A stretch of DNA of 64,000 nucleotides from Massospora cicadina (Eukaryota > Entomophthoromycota > Entomophthoromycetes > Entomophthorales > Entomophthoraceae): positions 62,001 through 126,000 of the forward strand of contig JAKSZP010005278.1 in assembly GCA_022478985.1 (NCBI GenBank). The letters are read 5' to 3'. The position numbers were made by a program, and so were the translations under genes. The notes below the pieces were generated by a model. That model was not told where the DNA came from and ran no database searches. It saw only the letters and a list, made by a program, of their open reading frames with translations. Each line of letters opens with the position of its first letter. Position 1 is the stretch's first letter. Shown here piece by piece: positions 1 to 12,107 of the stretch.

Positions 1-999
1 AGAAGTTTTTGGGCTGAAGTACTTCAAGTTGGTAATTGCTGGTGTTTTCTTAGAGCCAGCAGCGTCTGTAAAGCACTTGTAATAGAAACAAAAATAAATT
101 TTTGTGAATGGGTAAAGTTGCATCCAGAATTCGTATGGTTTCAGAAGCATTAAACCCTTTATAAGATGTCAGGTACTAAAGCCATCACTTCACTGTGACA
201 ATCAAGACTATACCTGATTGGTACATCGCCTCAAAATACCCCTGTAGGGTTACTAAGGATGTATTTCTAGATCCTGATGGCAAAAGAAATTTGAAACTAG
301 TGGTTGAAGGATTTGAGCAGTAGTTTTAATAGATTCTGGAACTGAAACAGAGGAAAACTATTGCCAACCAAGAAGGTCAAAATTGGGGCAAAATTCTTTA
401 AATTCAAATATGAGAAAATGCATCTGATGCCTCGATAGTTCAATCAGCGTTAAAAAAGTTTTTAGAAGAGGCCAGAGTAACTCCAGAAACCTCAGAATCC
501 GCTGTATAGCCCACAACACCACAGAATTACAGCGACAACCAAACTGCTACCCCTATATATCACCAATTAAAGTTTCTTAAATTTGGCTTTATCTCTCTCT
601 ACAATATAATGTTCCCTAATAAAACTACTCTAATTCCAGATAAAATACTTAATTTTATAATTATTTATTTTCAGAACCCTCAAATCTGGCACCATGGATT
701 CATAAAGTACACTTCAGAGCTAGGAATTAATGTTGCTTGTGTTGTGGCTCCTTAGTGAAAACCCTTAACTGTAAATAATCAGTTTAGGACTCTCTTTGAT
801 AGTACTTTTCTTTCTTGGACGCCAGTGTAACCAATGGACCCAGATTTCTCTCATGGTGCTCTATCCTGTTTGGTTGTCTGACCGTAACCCTATTAGAAAA
901 CTATGCCCAGCAATCATTAGAAGTTATTATTAGTCATATCCACTTGATGGTAGTCCATTATCTCCTACATTTTCCATTATAATGCCCCTCTACTAGGTA
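1..999. other. Unassigned AT-rich DNA at the window edge
   Basis: No convincing coding domain, LTR pair or RNA gene is visible. It lies downstream (in element sense) of A's integrase tail, so it could be the decayed 3' end or 3' LTR of A, but I could not match it to A's 5' LTR. Confidence 0.4.
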
Positions 1000-2110
1000 C
1001 GCTCTGGGATCTCAGAAGGGAGCCCACAAACAAGGTCATCTTACATTTATGAAAAGTGACAAAAATTAGAAATCTTAGTTTAAGATCCAAGTGGTAGGAG
1101 GTGTGAACCGCTTTTCTGACAATGTAGTAGGGTCATATCCTCTTAAGTCTTAGTTTTCTACATGGCTATCCTATTGAGGTTGTTTCTGGAATATAGCATC
1201 ACGAGGTCTCCAGCCTTATATTTGGTGCCTACCCTTATCTTCCTATCCATATTCTCTTTATAAGTCATTATTTTAGTATTTAGATTAGTAACAAAACCAA
1301 ATGTTATTTCTTAATTAACTTTTCAAATTACACCACAGCTTTCACCTTGATCAAACACTGATTTCATGTTGAATGAGGGTTAAAGCCATAGTTTGCAAAA
1401 GAGAAGAGCTACCACGTGAAGAAAAATGTGTGGTTTATAGCCTAATTCATACAAAGGTAGGTGCAAAGACCAATCTGAGTGATCAACCGCAGTTTAGAGC
1501 CGCAAATATTGTTCCAAGCATTTATTTACTCTTTCCATCTGTCCATCTGATTGTAAGGGAAGTAAAATGATTGTTAGGAGTGAACTGATGAGTTTACTGA
1601 ACATTTCACAATATAAGGTAGTGAAATGAGGCCTACAGTCACTGATTATCTTTTTTGGCACACCATGGGCGGAGATGAAGTGGAATAGGAAGAGCTTAGC
1701 CATATGAGCAGCTGTTACTATGGTGTGTCAGGGATGAAGTGTGCAAAATTGGTAAAATAATCCATAACTATTATGATGGAATCATAAACTCTGATAGGAG
1801 TAGCCCCACAGTAATCCACTAAAAAGGAAGTCCAGTGTCTTCTATTTATGTACTAAGACCAACCAACCAGTAAGGGGAATACAATTTTGGTTTTATCTTT
1901 TGCTCATCATACACTTCTTGCTATACCAAGCCACCTGGGCTATAAATTCCTTAAAGTTATATGTATGGCGGATAAGCTCTGGGGTTTCCACCTTTGAGTG
2001 CCACATGATAATACTATCATGGTGCTCCTTAATGAGCTCCAGTCAAAGAGGTCCAGCAGAAACCCATAAGTGTCCCTGTTACCATACCATATTGTCCTTC
2101 ACATAGTACC
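1000..2110 (-). pseudogene. Element A integrase, broken
   Basis: Integrase would insert the cDNA into the genome. In the minus-strand frame over 1494-1703 the core is seen as HGVPKKIISD, a residue pattern around the second catalytic Asp, then QSDGQMERVNKCLEQYL, where the third catalytic residue (Glu in the usual DGQTERVN motif) is kept. Near 1180-1210 a GDLVMLYSRN stretch matches the integrase C-terminal barrel that also appears in element E. The usual STAYHP before QSDG is lost and stops occur between segments. No N-terminal zinc finger was recognised. Confidence 0.75.
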
Positions 2111-2289
2111 CGATTATAAGATCCTCCTCATTGAAGTTATATTTGACAAGAATCTAGCTGTATTACAGGGATAAGGATTTGTACAAGACGATCTGGTTGA
2201 ATTACAGTTACTTTCAGATTCTCTAAGGAAGCAAGAACAGAAGTGCGGGTGATTAAAAGGGTTGGATGGACTTAAATTTACCTGGAGGA

Positions 2290-2800
2290 ATTGAGAGTTT
2301 GGTGTTATGGAGCTCCACTTCTCTTAGGTCAGTAGCTAAGGCTGGTTCTCTACTTAAAGCATATTCTACTCCAATATATTTACCTTTTATGAGCTCATAA
2401 GAGAACATAAACTGTGCAAGGGTCTCATTTCAGTGAGTTTTATGTGGGGTAAGAACATGAGGAGTGGAATAGTAGAGAAAAGCCCAATGATAATTATGGA
2501 CCTGTAATGGCTTTAAAGAATCATTTATATTGTGGCGCCAGTATATATCTGTTCTACTATTGTTAATAGCTTCGTGTCATATACATCATGAATTAACTCT
2601 GGAAAGGACATTTTTTGCATTATATTGCTCCACTAGTTGCTCCACTCCATCTTCAACTGACTATAATAGAGTCACGGCAATATCAAAATTGGAAGCGTTT
2701 CTGAACACTATAACTTCATATATGGGTCAACGTGATATAGTATTTAATTGGAGATCAAGATTCAATTACGGCCTAAAAAGTGTCCCCCAGTGAAGAAGAC
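2290..2800 (-). pseudogene. Element A RNase H, broken
   Basis: RNase H removes the RNA strand during reverse transcription. The minus strand near 2650-2700 reads ASNFDIAVTLL, matching the TDASNFAIGAVL start of gypsy RNase H with the first catalytic Asp no longer evident. Near 2405-2450 it reads PHKTHWNETLAQF, matching the end of the domain in element E (PRQTHWHETLA). Stops and shifts separate the two blocks. Spacing and order between RT and integrase fit a gypsy pol. Confidence 0.65.
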
Positions 2801-3099
2801 CATTGAAGGGATTTGGCAATAATGGCCAAATATAAGGTTACGGAAACCTTCAACAAATATAGAGTGAACTTATTAAGGAATGTACACGTCCTGTAGAAAC
2901 CATATCATTTACTTTAATGAGATTGGAATGGACAATTGTAAATAACCTTCTCCTTATCTGTAGTGATCATGTGGCCCTTGCAAAACACAATGTTGCTGAG
3001 AAACGTAACCTGACACTTGAAAAATCGCATTTTCTAATCTTTAGTGTTAAATTAGCTTCTCTCAGGTTCTTTACAACTTGATGAAGGTGTATCTTATGG

Positions 3100-3650
3100 G
3101 CTTTGAGGTCTGGAGAGAATAATAAGATATTTTATATGTAGGCCAAGGCATAAAAACCATAATACTTTTTCCTAATGTCACACCATAAACGGTGAAGATG
3201 ACAGGCGCATTCTTAAAGTTAAACAACATGACTCAAACTTAAAGATCTATCCTAGTGCAGAAAGCAGTAAGCCATTCCTTTCCCTTTTCTATATGGATAT
3301 AATTTTATGTGTTGAAGCTTTCAAGTTTGGTGAAGCCTTTGGCTTACCAACATATCTGCCTATGTGTGCATCCATAGGGATAAGATGCAGATCAGGTATT
3401 GTGACATTGTTCAGATTACAATGTTCTAAACAAGGGCGTAATTTACCTTTTTTATTTCATCACAAATTAGGAGTGGTGAACACCCTGGAGAGGTCCATTG
3501 GAAAATAAGCATCTGTATAATTGTATTTTGACACATACATCTAGCGCTGCCTCTACTTTCAGCGTTAAGGGGTATATTGGGGAAGAGAATCAAACTAAGT
3601 TCACTATAATCTTTAAACGAGGTTAAACTCAGAATGGTTAGGGAAACCAT
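3100..3650 (-). pseudogene. Element A reverse transcriptase, broken
   Basis: The N-terminal RT block is open at 3426-3650 and includes FQWTSPGCSPLLI, corresponding to the TSPVCSPILFV block of element E. Further along, near 3110-3230, the pieces NAPVIF and AYI-stop-NILLFSPDLKAH correspond to NAPATFQR and YMDDILVFS. A frameshift lies between them, and the catalytic YMDD has become Y-I-stop-N, so the enzyme is dead. Family level is clear; the exact clade is not. Confidence 0.7.
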
Positions 3651-5840
3651 TGTAGCGCTGCATAGAAGATTATTTTTATTTAATTCTAAAGAAAATCAAA
3701 GGAGATTTTAGGTGGACTTGAGAAAGGGCGTGAGGATGAGTTTCTGCGCATCCACCATTATGGCACATCTTAGGGTGTCTTCAGTGGGCATGAGGATCTC
3801 TATATTCTCACTACTTTCTAAAGCTAAGGCCAGAGTATTAATCTTCAATTGGTTTTGATATCAAAATTGCACTATCACTCAAAATCTAAGATAATTAGGT
3901 AAAACAATATTTACTGAAAAGAAGTGATCAGCCAGATCATACTTACCAACTTAAAACTAAACAAGATTGTGGACTTTTAGTGTTGTAATAACCCATGAAT
4001 TAACAATCTTGATCATACCACCATGTAATTAGTGTATCCAAAGTATTCAGCTAGGTCTATACCAATAAAAACTTGAAGGCACTTGTGTCCACCAGAATTA
4101 AGGTTCTGAATTTGCCCTAAAAGTAAGATAGAGTAGTAGAAATAACAAGTTAGCCAGAAATTTATATTTATAGAAGATAGTACTAAGACCTAATTGATAA
4201 GATCTGCCTCAGCCATATAATAGTTCCTACATATTTTGCTTATTAAAAAGTGTGTAAGTTAAATTTCTACTCTTACCACAAAGGGAACATAGCCAAAAAA
4301 AATTTCATCTTTTGTATAAGATAACCTTTCTATAATAATTGCTTCTATTTAGACGCCTGAGTTTAACAACCAAAATACATGTCAAACGAGGGTTTTTAGG
4401 GGTAAATTTAAACTACAGAGGCTGGTTCTGGTATATAACCATAAGAACTGATAAACAGTTCAATAAAACCAATATAAATACGTAGAAAGCTGATCAATTT
4501 GATCACCAAAAGGTAAAATCTTTAATCTGAATGCAGAACTAACGTTGTTTGAATTATATAACAATAAAACCCCCTTCTATTGAGGGTTCAATTTGTTCTG
4601 TAGGAGAAAATATATTTTTAAAATTTTGATAAGATGGTGGTGTTATTGTAGGCATAGCTAAACTATTGTTGGCCCATTGATTCCACCAAATTTAAATAGC
4701 CTTAGCAATACCTCTTTCACTTTAAAAGTAAAAGTGCTGATTTTGTGGTTGCTATAAATTAGGGCCTCCATGGGTGAGACATATGTAGCTTAATTTAGAA
4801 GTCACTTTGGTGGTTGGGGCAATGAAATCATCAACGAGGGCATAATCACATATAAGAGTTGGCAGGTGGATCCAGCTATACCTGAGCATTCATTTTATTT
4901 ACATTGTGGGTCAAACGGAGAAAAGATATTTTAGTAACATCAGACAAAGGTAAATCCTTGGCCTGACTGAGGAATTCATATAAATAGGATGACAGTGGGC
5001 GTCCCACCTGACAGAGTGGAAAAAAACTCATGGAATTTTTGGAAATAAGACAGGTCTGGTTGGCGTGCTTCCAAAAGGTGTTCCAAAACTTCTATTGACT
5101 TTCAAAACTTTATCTGGGATAGGAGGACTATAAATAACCAGTCAGCCACAATGGGTAAAGGTTGACATAATAAGCTTGTACCACAGGGGGTGGATAAGGG
5201 CTATGATAGATTTGTATAAGAAAATTTCAAAGTAATAGATGCTAAATTTTTCTTAGTTTTATAAATGTGATTTTGGAGTTAGTTTACATATAGACAAAGC
5301 AGGGTCATATAGGGTCTAAAAACCAATTAAGTTCATGAAAGGTAGGGACCCTCCAGTTAACTGTTGTAAGAAAACTGATAAGATAAAAGTTAAGTAAAAT
5401 GAGAAAGTTGGTAGTGAAGAGCATGTAATTATAACAACCGTGCAACATACCTAGTATATGCTCAAAAAGAGTCCTAATCAGAATGTACTCATGCCATTAA
5501 TGAAGTGGCTGATCTACAAATGTCAGTAGATCGTTTGTAACACTTAATTCCAGAGAGGTTGATGTGTGTGTGGCCCACTCTCTCAGGAAGTGCTTATGAA
5601 AAAGGGTTGAGTTACTTGCAATAAGTTATTTATATAAGCACAGGGTGCATTGTCAGGTAATTTGGAAAGTCTTGTTCTTACATAAAATACTTATTATCAT
5701 GGCTACAAATGTGACCAACTATGGTAAAGTCTCGGAATTATACATATTAAGGCTGTTTCTAAGCATAATAAGAACTTCTCTCAATTTCTGCTGGCAACAG
5801 TAATGCTAAGTCTGAACCTTTAACAATAAGTCTTTTGTAT
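3651..5840 (-). pseudogene. Element A gag/protease region, unrecognisable
   Basis: By position this should hold Gag and the aspartic protease of A. I could not identify a DTG motif or a CCHC knuckle, and every frame is cut by many stops. The part at 5570-5840 aligns by eye with 31,560-31,840, next to the other A-family LTR, which supports a shared 5' leader/gag start. Confidence 0.4.
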
Positions 5841-5842
5841 TT

Positions 5843-5858
5843 GGAGTTGATAGCACCA
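5843..5858 (-). promoter_or_regulatory. Element A probable primer-binding site
   Basis: The minus strand reads TGGTGCTATCAACTCC directly after the LTR. A2 has the related TGGTGCTAATAACGC at the same place (31,830-31,844). A site starting TGG next to an LTR fits priming by a tRNA 3' CCA end. Confidence 0.5.
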
Positions 5859-7753
5859 ATTAAAATATAAATAAAGACAGATTATGCGAAAGAAGTTATA
5901 TACGTCTAGAAATATAGAAGTTATATGACTAGCATTTATTACCTATGGGTTGGTATGGTGTTTATAAAATTTCAGATATCTAATTTTATTAATTTAGATT
6001 TTAAATTTATATATAAGCAATAACCTCTCAGCCAAATCTAATTTCTCAATAAATTTAACCAAAATCACCAACCACTCAGCTAAACCCAACTAAACTTATA
6101 AAATCAACCAATAAATAATCACCCCTCAAGACTAAACTGTGTCCTACCAATTTAACTAAAAGTTATCAACCACTTGTCCAAGCATGATAAACCTATCAAA
6201 TCAATCAAATAACATCAGACTGCTACCCAAAACCTCTCTATATTTAAAATTATTTTGTACATGACTTGTCTACCATACACTAAATCTACTTCTACTTCTT
6301 GCCAATAGTACATAAATATTGAGTGGAACCAAATTAGGCAAATTTGTAAATTTATATAAAACTCCAGACATCCAGATACCCGTGCTTTGCTACAGTACTT
6401 AAAGTCTATCAGATAAGCTCACAATGACATATCCTATAGGCTGTGCCAGCGCTAATCTCAAGCCACTCAGACTAACAGCTTCACTGTTGCCCTCATGGAT
6501 GGCGAGCTGATTATTATGATTTAATTAGTCTACTTAAAACTTTAACACTAATTTTTATTTAGTTTCAGGTGAGCAATTTATTTTGTTATGAGATAATATT
6601 TGATATTTCTCACCCATTGCCCAAATAGATTGACTTATCAGACAATAGTTTCAGATTTAATAATATTCACCAATTCTCAACCATTCACCTTTTTAGATTA
6701 AATCTATTAGACTTGAAGGTTTCAAATTCAATAATAAAAGGCAATAATCACTCACTCACCTAAATAGATTAAACTTATCAGACTCAATTAGTTTCAGGTG
6801 AGTAATTTGGCGAATTATTATCTGATGTTCACCAATTCTCACTCACTCACCTTGTAGGTTGAACCTATCAGACTTGATAGGTTCAGATTTGATATTAAAT
6901 TAACAATTCTCACCCACTTGACTAAATTAATTGAACTTATCAGACTCATAAGATTTCAGATGTTAGTCAGCCAGTCAGTGAATGTGTTTTATTAAGTGTA
7001 TGTTCAAAAGATTTAAAGTGCTTTAAGTATTAAGTGATTTTTTAACAAATCAAATTATTCTCATAAGGCGATTTGCATCTGTAACTTAGTTTCAGGTTCA
7101 GAAGAGTCCAGTTTACTTGTTCTAACTGAACTTCTGTGTTTCTTACGTAAATTATATTGTGGAGCTTTTGCTGGTTTGTGAATATATAACATCTGTTTTG
7201 AGAGTGACTGTGGCTCCTGCTGATATTTTGACTCTTGTGGCTCTTGCAGCTGCAAGGGCATCTTGGTCATTACAATTGTTAAAGTTCTAGAATTATTATT
7301 ACATTTTTGATTTTATGCTCATTATTCATAAAATTAAAACAGTTCAACTCCTTTTAGGATAGGGCTTTGGTAATCTGTCCATCATTGGTGATTGTTTTAA
7401 AAGTTAAAGTGGGGTTCCCTTGGCTAATGTTTGTGATGCCATATGCATACTGTTTTGTCCTGGTATTTATACTTGTGCATCCTCTGACATCATAGTGACC
7501 AACTGAAAATTACTACGGCATTCAGGGGTATATAAAGGTTACTGCCAGGAACTTTTAGTATAATCAAACCCTATAGAAAGCTACAGAATTTATTAAACTA
7601 ATTTGATCACTGTACGGGTTAAATAATGTTCAATCATGATTCTGACTAGATAATATATTAGTACTGATGTTAGTGTCATATAATGGATTAGTTTTTTTGA
7701 ATGGTTAGACATAGGTTAAGAAGTTAACTCCTATAGCTGAGCATTTCTCAATA
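5859..7753 (-). repeat. Element A 5' LTR, enlarged by an internal tandem array
   Basis: The two flanks of this LTR (5859-5930 and about 7045-7753) align by eye with the continuous A2 LTR at 31,845-32,662. The element-sense start is TATTGAGAAATGC here and TGTTGAGAAAGGC in A2. The 1.1 kb between the two homologous blocks is absent from A2 and consists of degenerate tandem units, so it was gained in A or lost from A2. Confidence 0.65.
5960..6990. repeat. Degenerate tandem repeat, period about 70-90 bp
   Basis: Variants of a unit built from TCACTCACCT, then AGATTAAAC, TTATCAGACTTGATAGG and TTTCAGATT recur. The AGATTAAA-like core appears near 6626, 6695, 6765, 6856 and 6929 (spacings 69, 70, 91, 73). 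Less similar units, CACTCAGCTAAACCCAAC and relatives, extend the array down to about 6020. It is minisatellite-like and non-coding. Confidence 0.6.
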
Positions 7754-7996
7754 TTATTCTCTTCAAGATAAGACTTTGGGAAAGACTATAAGTGCCACTC
7801 ATGGATTTAGTTATATGTGATATGTGTGGTATCATACTTGATATAGTTTTTAGTTCTTCTCATTACAACGATTGCAGGTCCCATACAGATAGTCTGTATC
7901 TTATCAGAGTTCCTTCTGCACATGATAGAGCATCACTTTCTGTCTCATCTCAAGTATGGGCAACTTAGGACTTAAGTCACTCACTTAGGTACTCTC

Positions 7997-8290
7997 CTAA
8001 ATAGACTTCATAATATTGATGCTAGCGTTTGGCTGAAGCCTGGCTAATCTTTTTGCTAACTCTTCTTGGTATCTGCTAGAAGTTAGATTCTTCCTATCTG
8101 TGTCCATCACTGGGACTAACAATCTCAGTAAGGCAGCTTTTCTTCCATATATTGCTTTGAATAGTGACATGTTAATATTCATGTGGTATCTCAACCAGTA
8201 AGAGAACAGGGATGATGATAACAAGATGTCACATTTTGATCCGTGGTTATCTAAAATCTTCTTTAAGATTGATGTGAGGGTTCGATTCAC
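7997..8290 (-). pseudogene. Element B integrase C-terminal part
   Basis: The 97-codon frame ends the integrase core: MNINMSLFKAIYGRKAA corresponds to the SPFEAVYGRKPP block of gypsy integrases, followed by a charged helical stretch EELAKRLARLQ. The N-terminal HHCC finger and the first two catalytic Asp residues fall in the broken region above 8290 and were not recognised. Order and strand agree with the RT at 9.6-10.2 kb. Confidence 0.7.
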
Positions 8291-9229
8291 TCTTTCTAAG
8301 ATTCAGTTTGTAGAGGGTGTGTATGGCGTGGTAAACTGCTACTTGACTCCTACTAAGTCCATCAGATGTCTCACAACGTCCGAGATTAAGCTCCATCCAT
8401 TATTAGATAGTAGTATCTTATGGCAGCTTTGGCGAGTAGGCACCTGGTTGTAAAGTAATTGTTTGTAACTCTTGAAATAAACGCATTGACTTCAATCGCT
8501 TCTATCCACTTGGTGAAGCAAAATAATGCAGCGATGAAGACTGATATTTATTGGATGAATTCATCATGGTCCTAAAATTAGATAGGAAATTGTGAAAGGG
8601 CGCTCTTAGAGGGACATACTGAAACTCAAAATTATTTGGGTGTGGCTTTTATTGGGAACATTCAATACAGAGCTCCAAAGCTGAATGACTTAATTTAACA
8701 TTGCCTCCCCGTAGAATAAGTCCTTGAGATGCTGGTATGTCTTCTGTAGAATTTTTTGGCCTACTTGACAGAGTCTCTTCTATGTTTATTGCCATTTATT
8801 TGCTTAAATTCCATAAGGTAACCATTTCTCACATACTTGTTTTTCCAGCTGTCATCTCCAAATCTTATTAATATTAATAGTCTTCAAGATATCTTTACTA
8901 CATCGTCTTCTTCTTAAAATTCCTTATCAGTTCTTCATACATTCTTAATGGTCCTACCGCTCTCTAGGGTATGCAATTGAAAAGGGTATTTGTGACAAAC
9001 TATCCCTCATTCAGGCGCTTCTCTCCTGACCTTTGCAAGATTCCAAAATCGTAACCTTGTTTTGGGGTGACCCATCTTTTAAGTCTTCCATCAGGGACTT
9101 TAATATTTTTTATCTTCTCAGTGAGGCATGGGATTAGCTATCTTTAAGTTTACACCATATGTAAGGTTGGAAGTGGCATAAGGCTTTTATCACTGTAGGC
9201 ACCTTAACTTTGAAGCTGTGTAATTGCGC

Positions 9230-9360
9230 TCTGCTTGGGTAAATGTCTTTTGATAGATCTTTACACGGTGAACTACTCCTTTCTCATTCAACTGAGCTAA
9301 TATGGCGCCAATACCCATGTTTCTGGCTTCAGTTTATATGTAAAAGGTCTTTTAAAAGTC
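9230..9360 (-). pseudogene. Element B RNase H fragment
   Basis: The minus strand reads ARNMGIGAILAQLNEKGVVH, matching the TDASNxGIGAVLxQ start of gypsy RNase H; the catalytic Asp of TDAS is replaced. It lies just downstream, in element sense, of the RT. Confidence 0.65.
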
Positions 9361-9622
9361 TGGGGATATTAGAATTGGTGCTTCCATTAGTTTCTGCTTT
9401 ATATGACTGAAGGCATCTTCTTGATCTTGTTCACAATTGAACGTTACTCCTTTGTTCAGCATGTGCTTGAAGCTCAGCAATCTCTGCAAAGTTCATCATT
9501 AATTAGCAGTAGTATTATACCATGCCTGAGAAAACCTGGACATCTCTCATGCACCTGAAAGAACTTAATATGGCAGTAGCTTTGACCTTCCCTTGTTGGG
9601 GCTTAATTCCTCTTTGGTTCAT

Positions 9623-10160
9623 TTATGGCCAAGGAATTCTAACTGACTCTTTATAAAGACACTTGCTTCTTTTCAGCTTGAGGTTTTTATATCTCAGACG
9701 GGTTAAAACTACTTTAGTTGTGCCTGATGATCCTTGGTTTTTAATAAACACTGTGATGCTGCCTAAGTAGATGAGCACAATTGACATCTTCACATCATCA
9801 AATATCTGATTAATTACTCTATGGAACGTAGCTGGGGCGTTGCACATTCTCTGTGGCATACATATTGGTTTTTTTACAATCCTTGGCTGGTAATCTCCAA
9901 ACACTTAATGTTAATTTTGGTGACAGCTCCATCTTCCAGTATCCACTTGTTAGTCCATTGCTGAGAGTATAGTAATCCTCCAACATGTTTAATGCATTGT
10001 TGAAGTGCAGTAGTGAGTAAAAATCTGACTTAGTCAGATTGTTGAGTTTCTGTAATCCATAATCATTTTAGTGGTTACCATCCTTATTTCTCACTAGCAG
10101 AAGGGGCGACGCCCAAGGACTCTTAGAGGGGAGTACTAGGCCTGCATCCATAAATTGTTG
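9623..10160 (-). pseudogene. Element B reverse transcriptase, broken
   Basis: Near 10,090-10,160 the minus strand reads LQQFMDAGLVLPSKSPWASP, the N-terminal RT block shared with C and D. At 9623-9904 a 93-codon frame carries MPQRMCNAPATFHRVINQIF and then VLIYLGSITVF, the counterpart of VLVYLDDITVF. Both catalytic Asp residues of YLDD are changed to Gly-Ser, and frameshifts separate the blocks, so it is inactive. Confidence 0.8.
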
Positions 10161-10751
10161 CAACTCTTTTGAAATAACTTATTCTTTGCTCTTGAAATGG
10201 CGGTAAGGCTCTGATTGAAAGGTATAGCACTTCCAGTGTAAATAATGTGACCTCCTCCCTTGCAAAGACAATAACCTTTGGTTCTGCTGCTGAAAACACC
10301 TGAATACAAATCCAAGGGCTCATTGTGACGTTATTACTGTTTAATTGGCTCTTGTAGTTAATCTCTTTAATGCTGAAAATGATGTGAAGTGACGCAACGT
10401 TAGAATAGCAGTACACTTCAAATTGCCTATGGTTTGGCCTTTCTTGATCTTAACAGATCTTTTGACAATTTCCCGAGGACTTTGACTTTTTCTTAGTATT
10501 TAGAATTGTTAAACCCACAAATCACTCATGGGTACCTGGTTCTAACTGCTTTAGTGCAGAAATTTTGATTATCATTTGTTACAATAAACAACACTAATGT
10601 TGACCATTATAATCTTCTGCTCTTTGGGCATTAAGTGAATCTCTTTTGGTGGCGTACAAGGGCAAACCATAATCTCCTTCCACTGTCATTAGTAGCTACT
10701 TTGTTCCCTTCATCTTAAGAGTATAGCAGTCTGGGCAAATGAAATGCTCTG

Positions 10752-11115
10752 TTAAGGATAGGCAGGCTTTCTTCCTCTCCTTCTTTCCTTGTCTTGGAAC
10801 TTAAGTGGCAACTGGTAGATAAATAGACTAATTGAACTATGGTTAAAGTCAATGATTCCTCCAAACTCAATAAGGAAATTTAGACTTATGAGGAAACCGT
10901 AGTGGTTGTTCTCAGATACCATAGCTAAAAAATTTACAATGCATCCAGATTTCAAGGTTAATGCAGATAAGCTACTAATGTTTGGTTGACTCAGGCCTGG
11001 AAGTTCATAGCTTGGCCTTATATTTAATGTTTGGTACTAACTTTATTATCTTAATAAGCTTGTAAAATATAACGTTGACTTGTACCCCAATATTTAGTAA
11101 AACTAATACTTTGAC
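10752..11115 (-). pseudogene. Element B aspartic protease and linker
   Basis: Near 11,050-11,115 the minus strand reads LLNIGVQVNVIFYKLIK, aligning with DTGSPVNVISSRLMK of J and C; the catalytic DTG is now NIG. The 10,752-10,955 frame contains LNFLIEFGGIIDFNHSSISL, typical of the segment after the protease flap in gypsy polyproteins. The protease would mature Gag-Pol; here it is inactive. Confidence 0.65.
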
Positions 11116-11559
11116 TTTGTGTATGGTGAGATGGCTTGTTATAGTATTGCCAATATTTATGCCCATAGCAAGTATTTTACTGACTGTTTATCTGAATCTT
11201 CCTATGTCTTCAGAAAGGCAGGACACCTTGCAAGCCTTCGTGATTTATTAGTCTTCATTTGCAATTTTCTTATCTGTGGTTCCACAAGGTTCTCACCATT
11301 AATATTGTCAAGGATCTGAGTGGTTTTATAAACTTAGTCATAAAAATATACTCTCTATGTGATCATTTTTCGCTTGGTTAGGTCTGAGGTAGTCAGGAAC
11401 AGCTACTTTGCTTGAGGCTCTAATAAGATAGTACCCTGACTCAACTCTTGAACCCAAGTTTATCTTCATTAATTCCATTTATGTGGTATGCAACCCAATT
11501 TACTAATACCGTGACCTCCTATTGAGGTTCTTCCTTCTTCTCTTCCTTTAGCTTAGAAC

Positions 11560-11620
11560 AACTCTTTCAGAAGTATCTTTCTTTCTGAAAGTAATCACAC
11601 CAAAACTGGAAGTATTCATT
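11560..11620 (-). pseudogene. Element B Gag zinc knuckle remnant
   Basis: The minus strand reads FWCDYFQKERYF-stop-KSC, a decayed CX2CX4HX4C nucleic-acid-binding knuckle. It lies upstream of the protease as in other gypsy Gag proteins. The rest of B's gag (to about 12.1 kb) is too decayed to read. Confidence 0.45.
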
Positions 11621-12107
11621 ACTTCTCTACAACTGGTCAGTAAGCCTTCTTCTTAGGCTTTTAAACAGCTCTGATCATTTAAGACAGACTTTAATTCATA
11701 GAACTTCTATTTATGGCTCTAAGGTCTTGACTTCGTCTATTAAGCGTCTTTGACATCAGTTAAACTTTTTTAATGGCTATAGGTACTTGGTGGGCTTCAC
11801 AGCTAAGGTCATATGCATTAAGATCAAATTGTGTAATTCAAGAAGGCCAAGCAAGATGGTCTTTGCGGTAACTAGACTTAAGGCGTGAGTCTGGAGGCTA
11901 AGCTTCTCTTCCTATATTGTGAGAAGTTCTCCCACGGGCGCAAGAGAGGATCAAAAGAACCAGTATAACCCTTAACATAGCTGATTAATCTTTCTCATAT
12001 TGTTGATAAGTGGTTGGTCACTTCTCTGGCTCCTAACAATCTCCTTCTATACCCCCTTCTCAATCTCTTTCCTATTGAGAATGGTTAGAATATTTTATAG
12101 AGGTAGC

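Larger units (their letters stand above)
1000..7753 (-). mobile_element. Element A: decayed Ty3/gypsy retrotransposon (3' LTR not found)
   Basis: Fragments in minus-strand order (protease/gag, RT, RNase H, integrase from high to low coordinate) show a Ty3/gypsy element read right to left. Its 5' LTR lies at about 5859-7753, with a primer-binding-like site just below it. RT and RNase H residues match element E best, so A belongs to the E-like lineage. All domains carry stops and frameshifts. The 3' LTR is not recognisable in bases 1-1000 and may lie outside the window or be decayed. Confidence 0.75.
7754..12107 (-). mobile_element. Element B: decayed Ty3/gypsy retrotransposon
   Basis: Minus-strand pieces of zinc knuckle, protease, RT, RNase H and integrase lie in the normal gypsy order from about 11.6 kb down to 8.0 kb. 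The left edge abuts element A's LTR; the right edge abuts the 5' LTR of element I, which may have cut into B. No LTR pair was found for B. Residues resemble the C/D/J elements, but I see neither the collagen repeat nor the dUTPase-like domain here. Confidence 0.7.
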
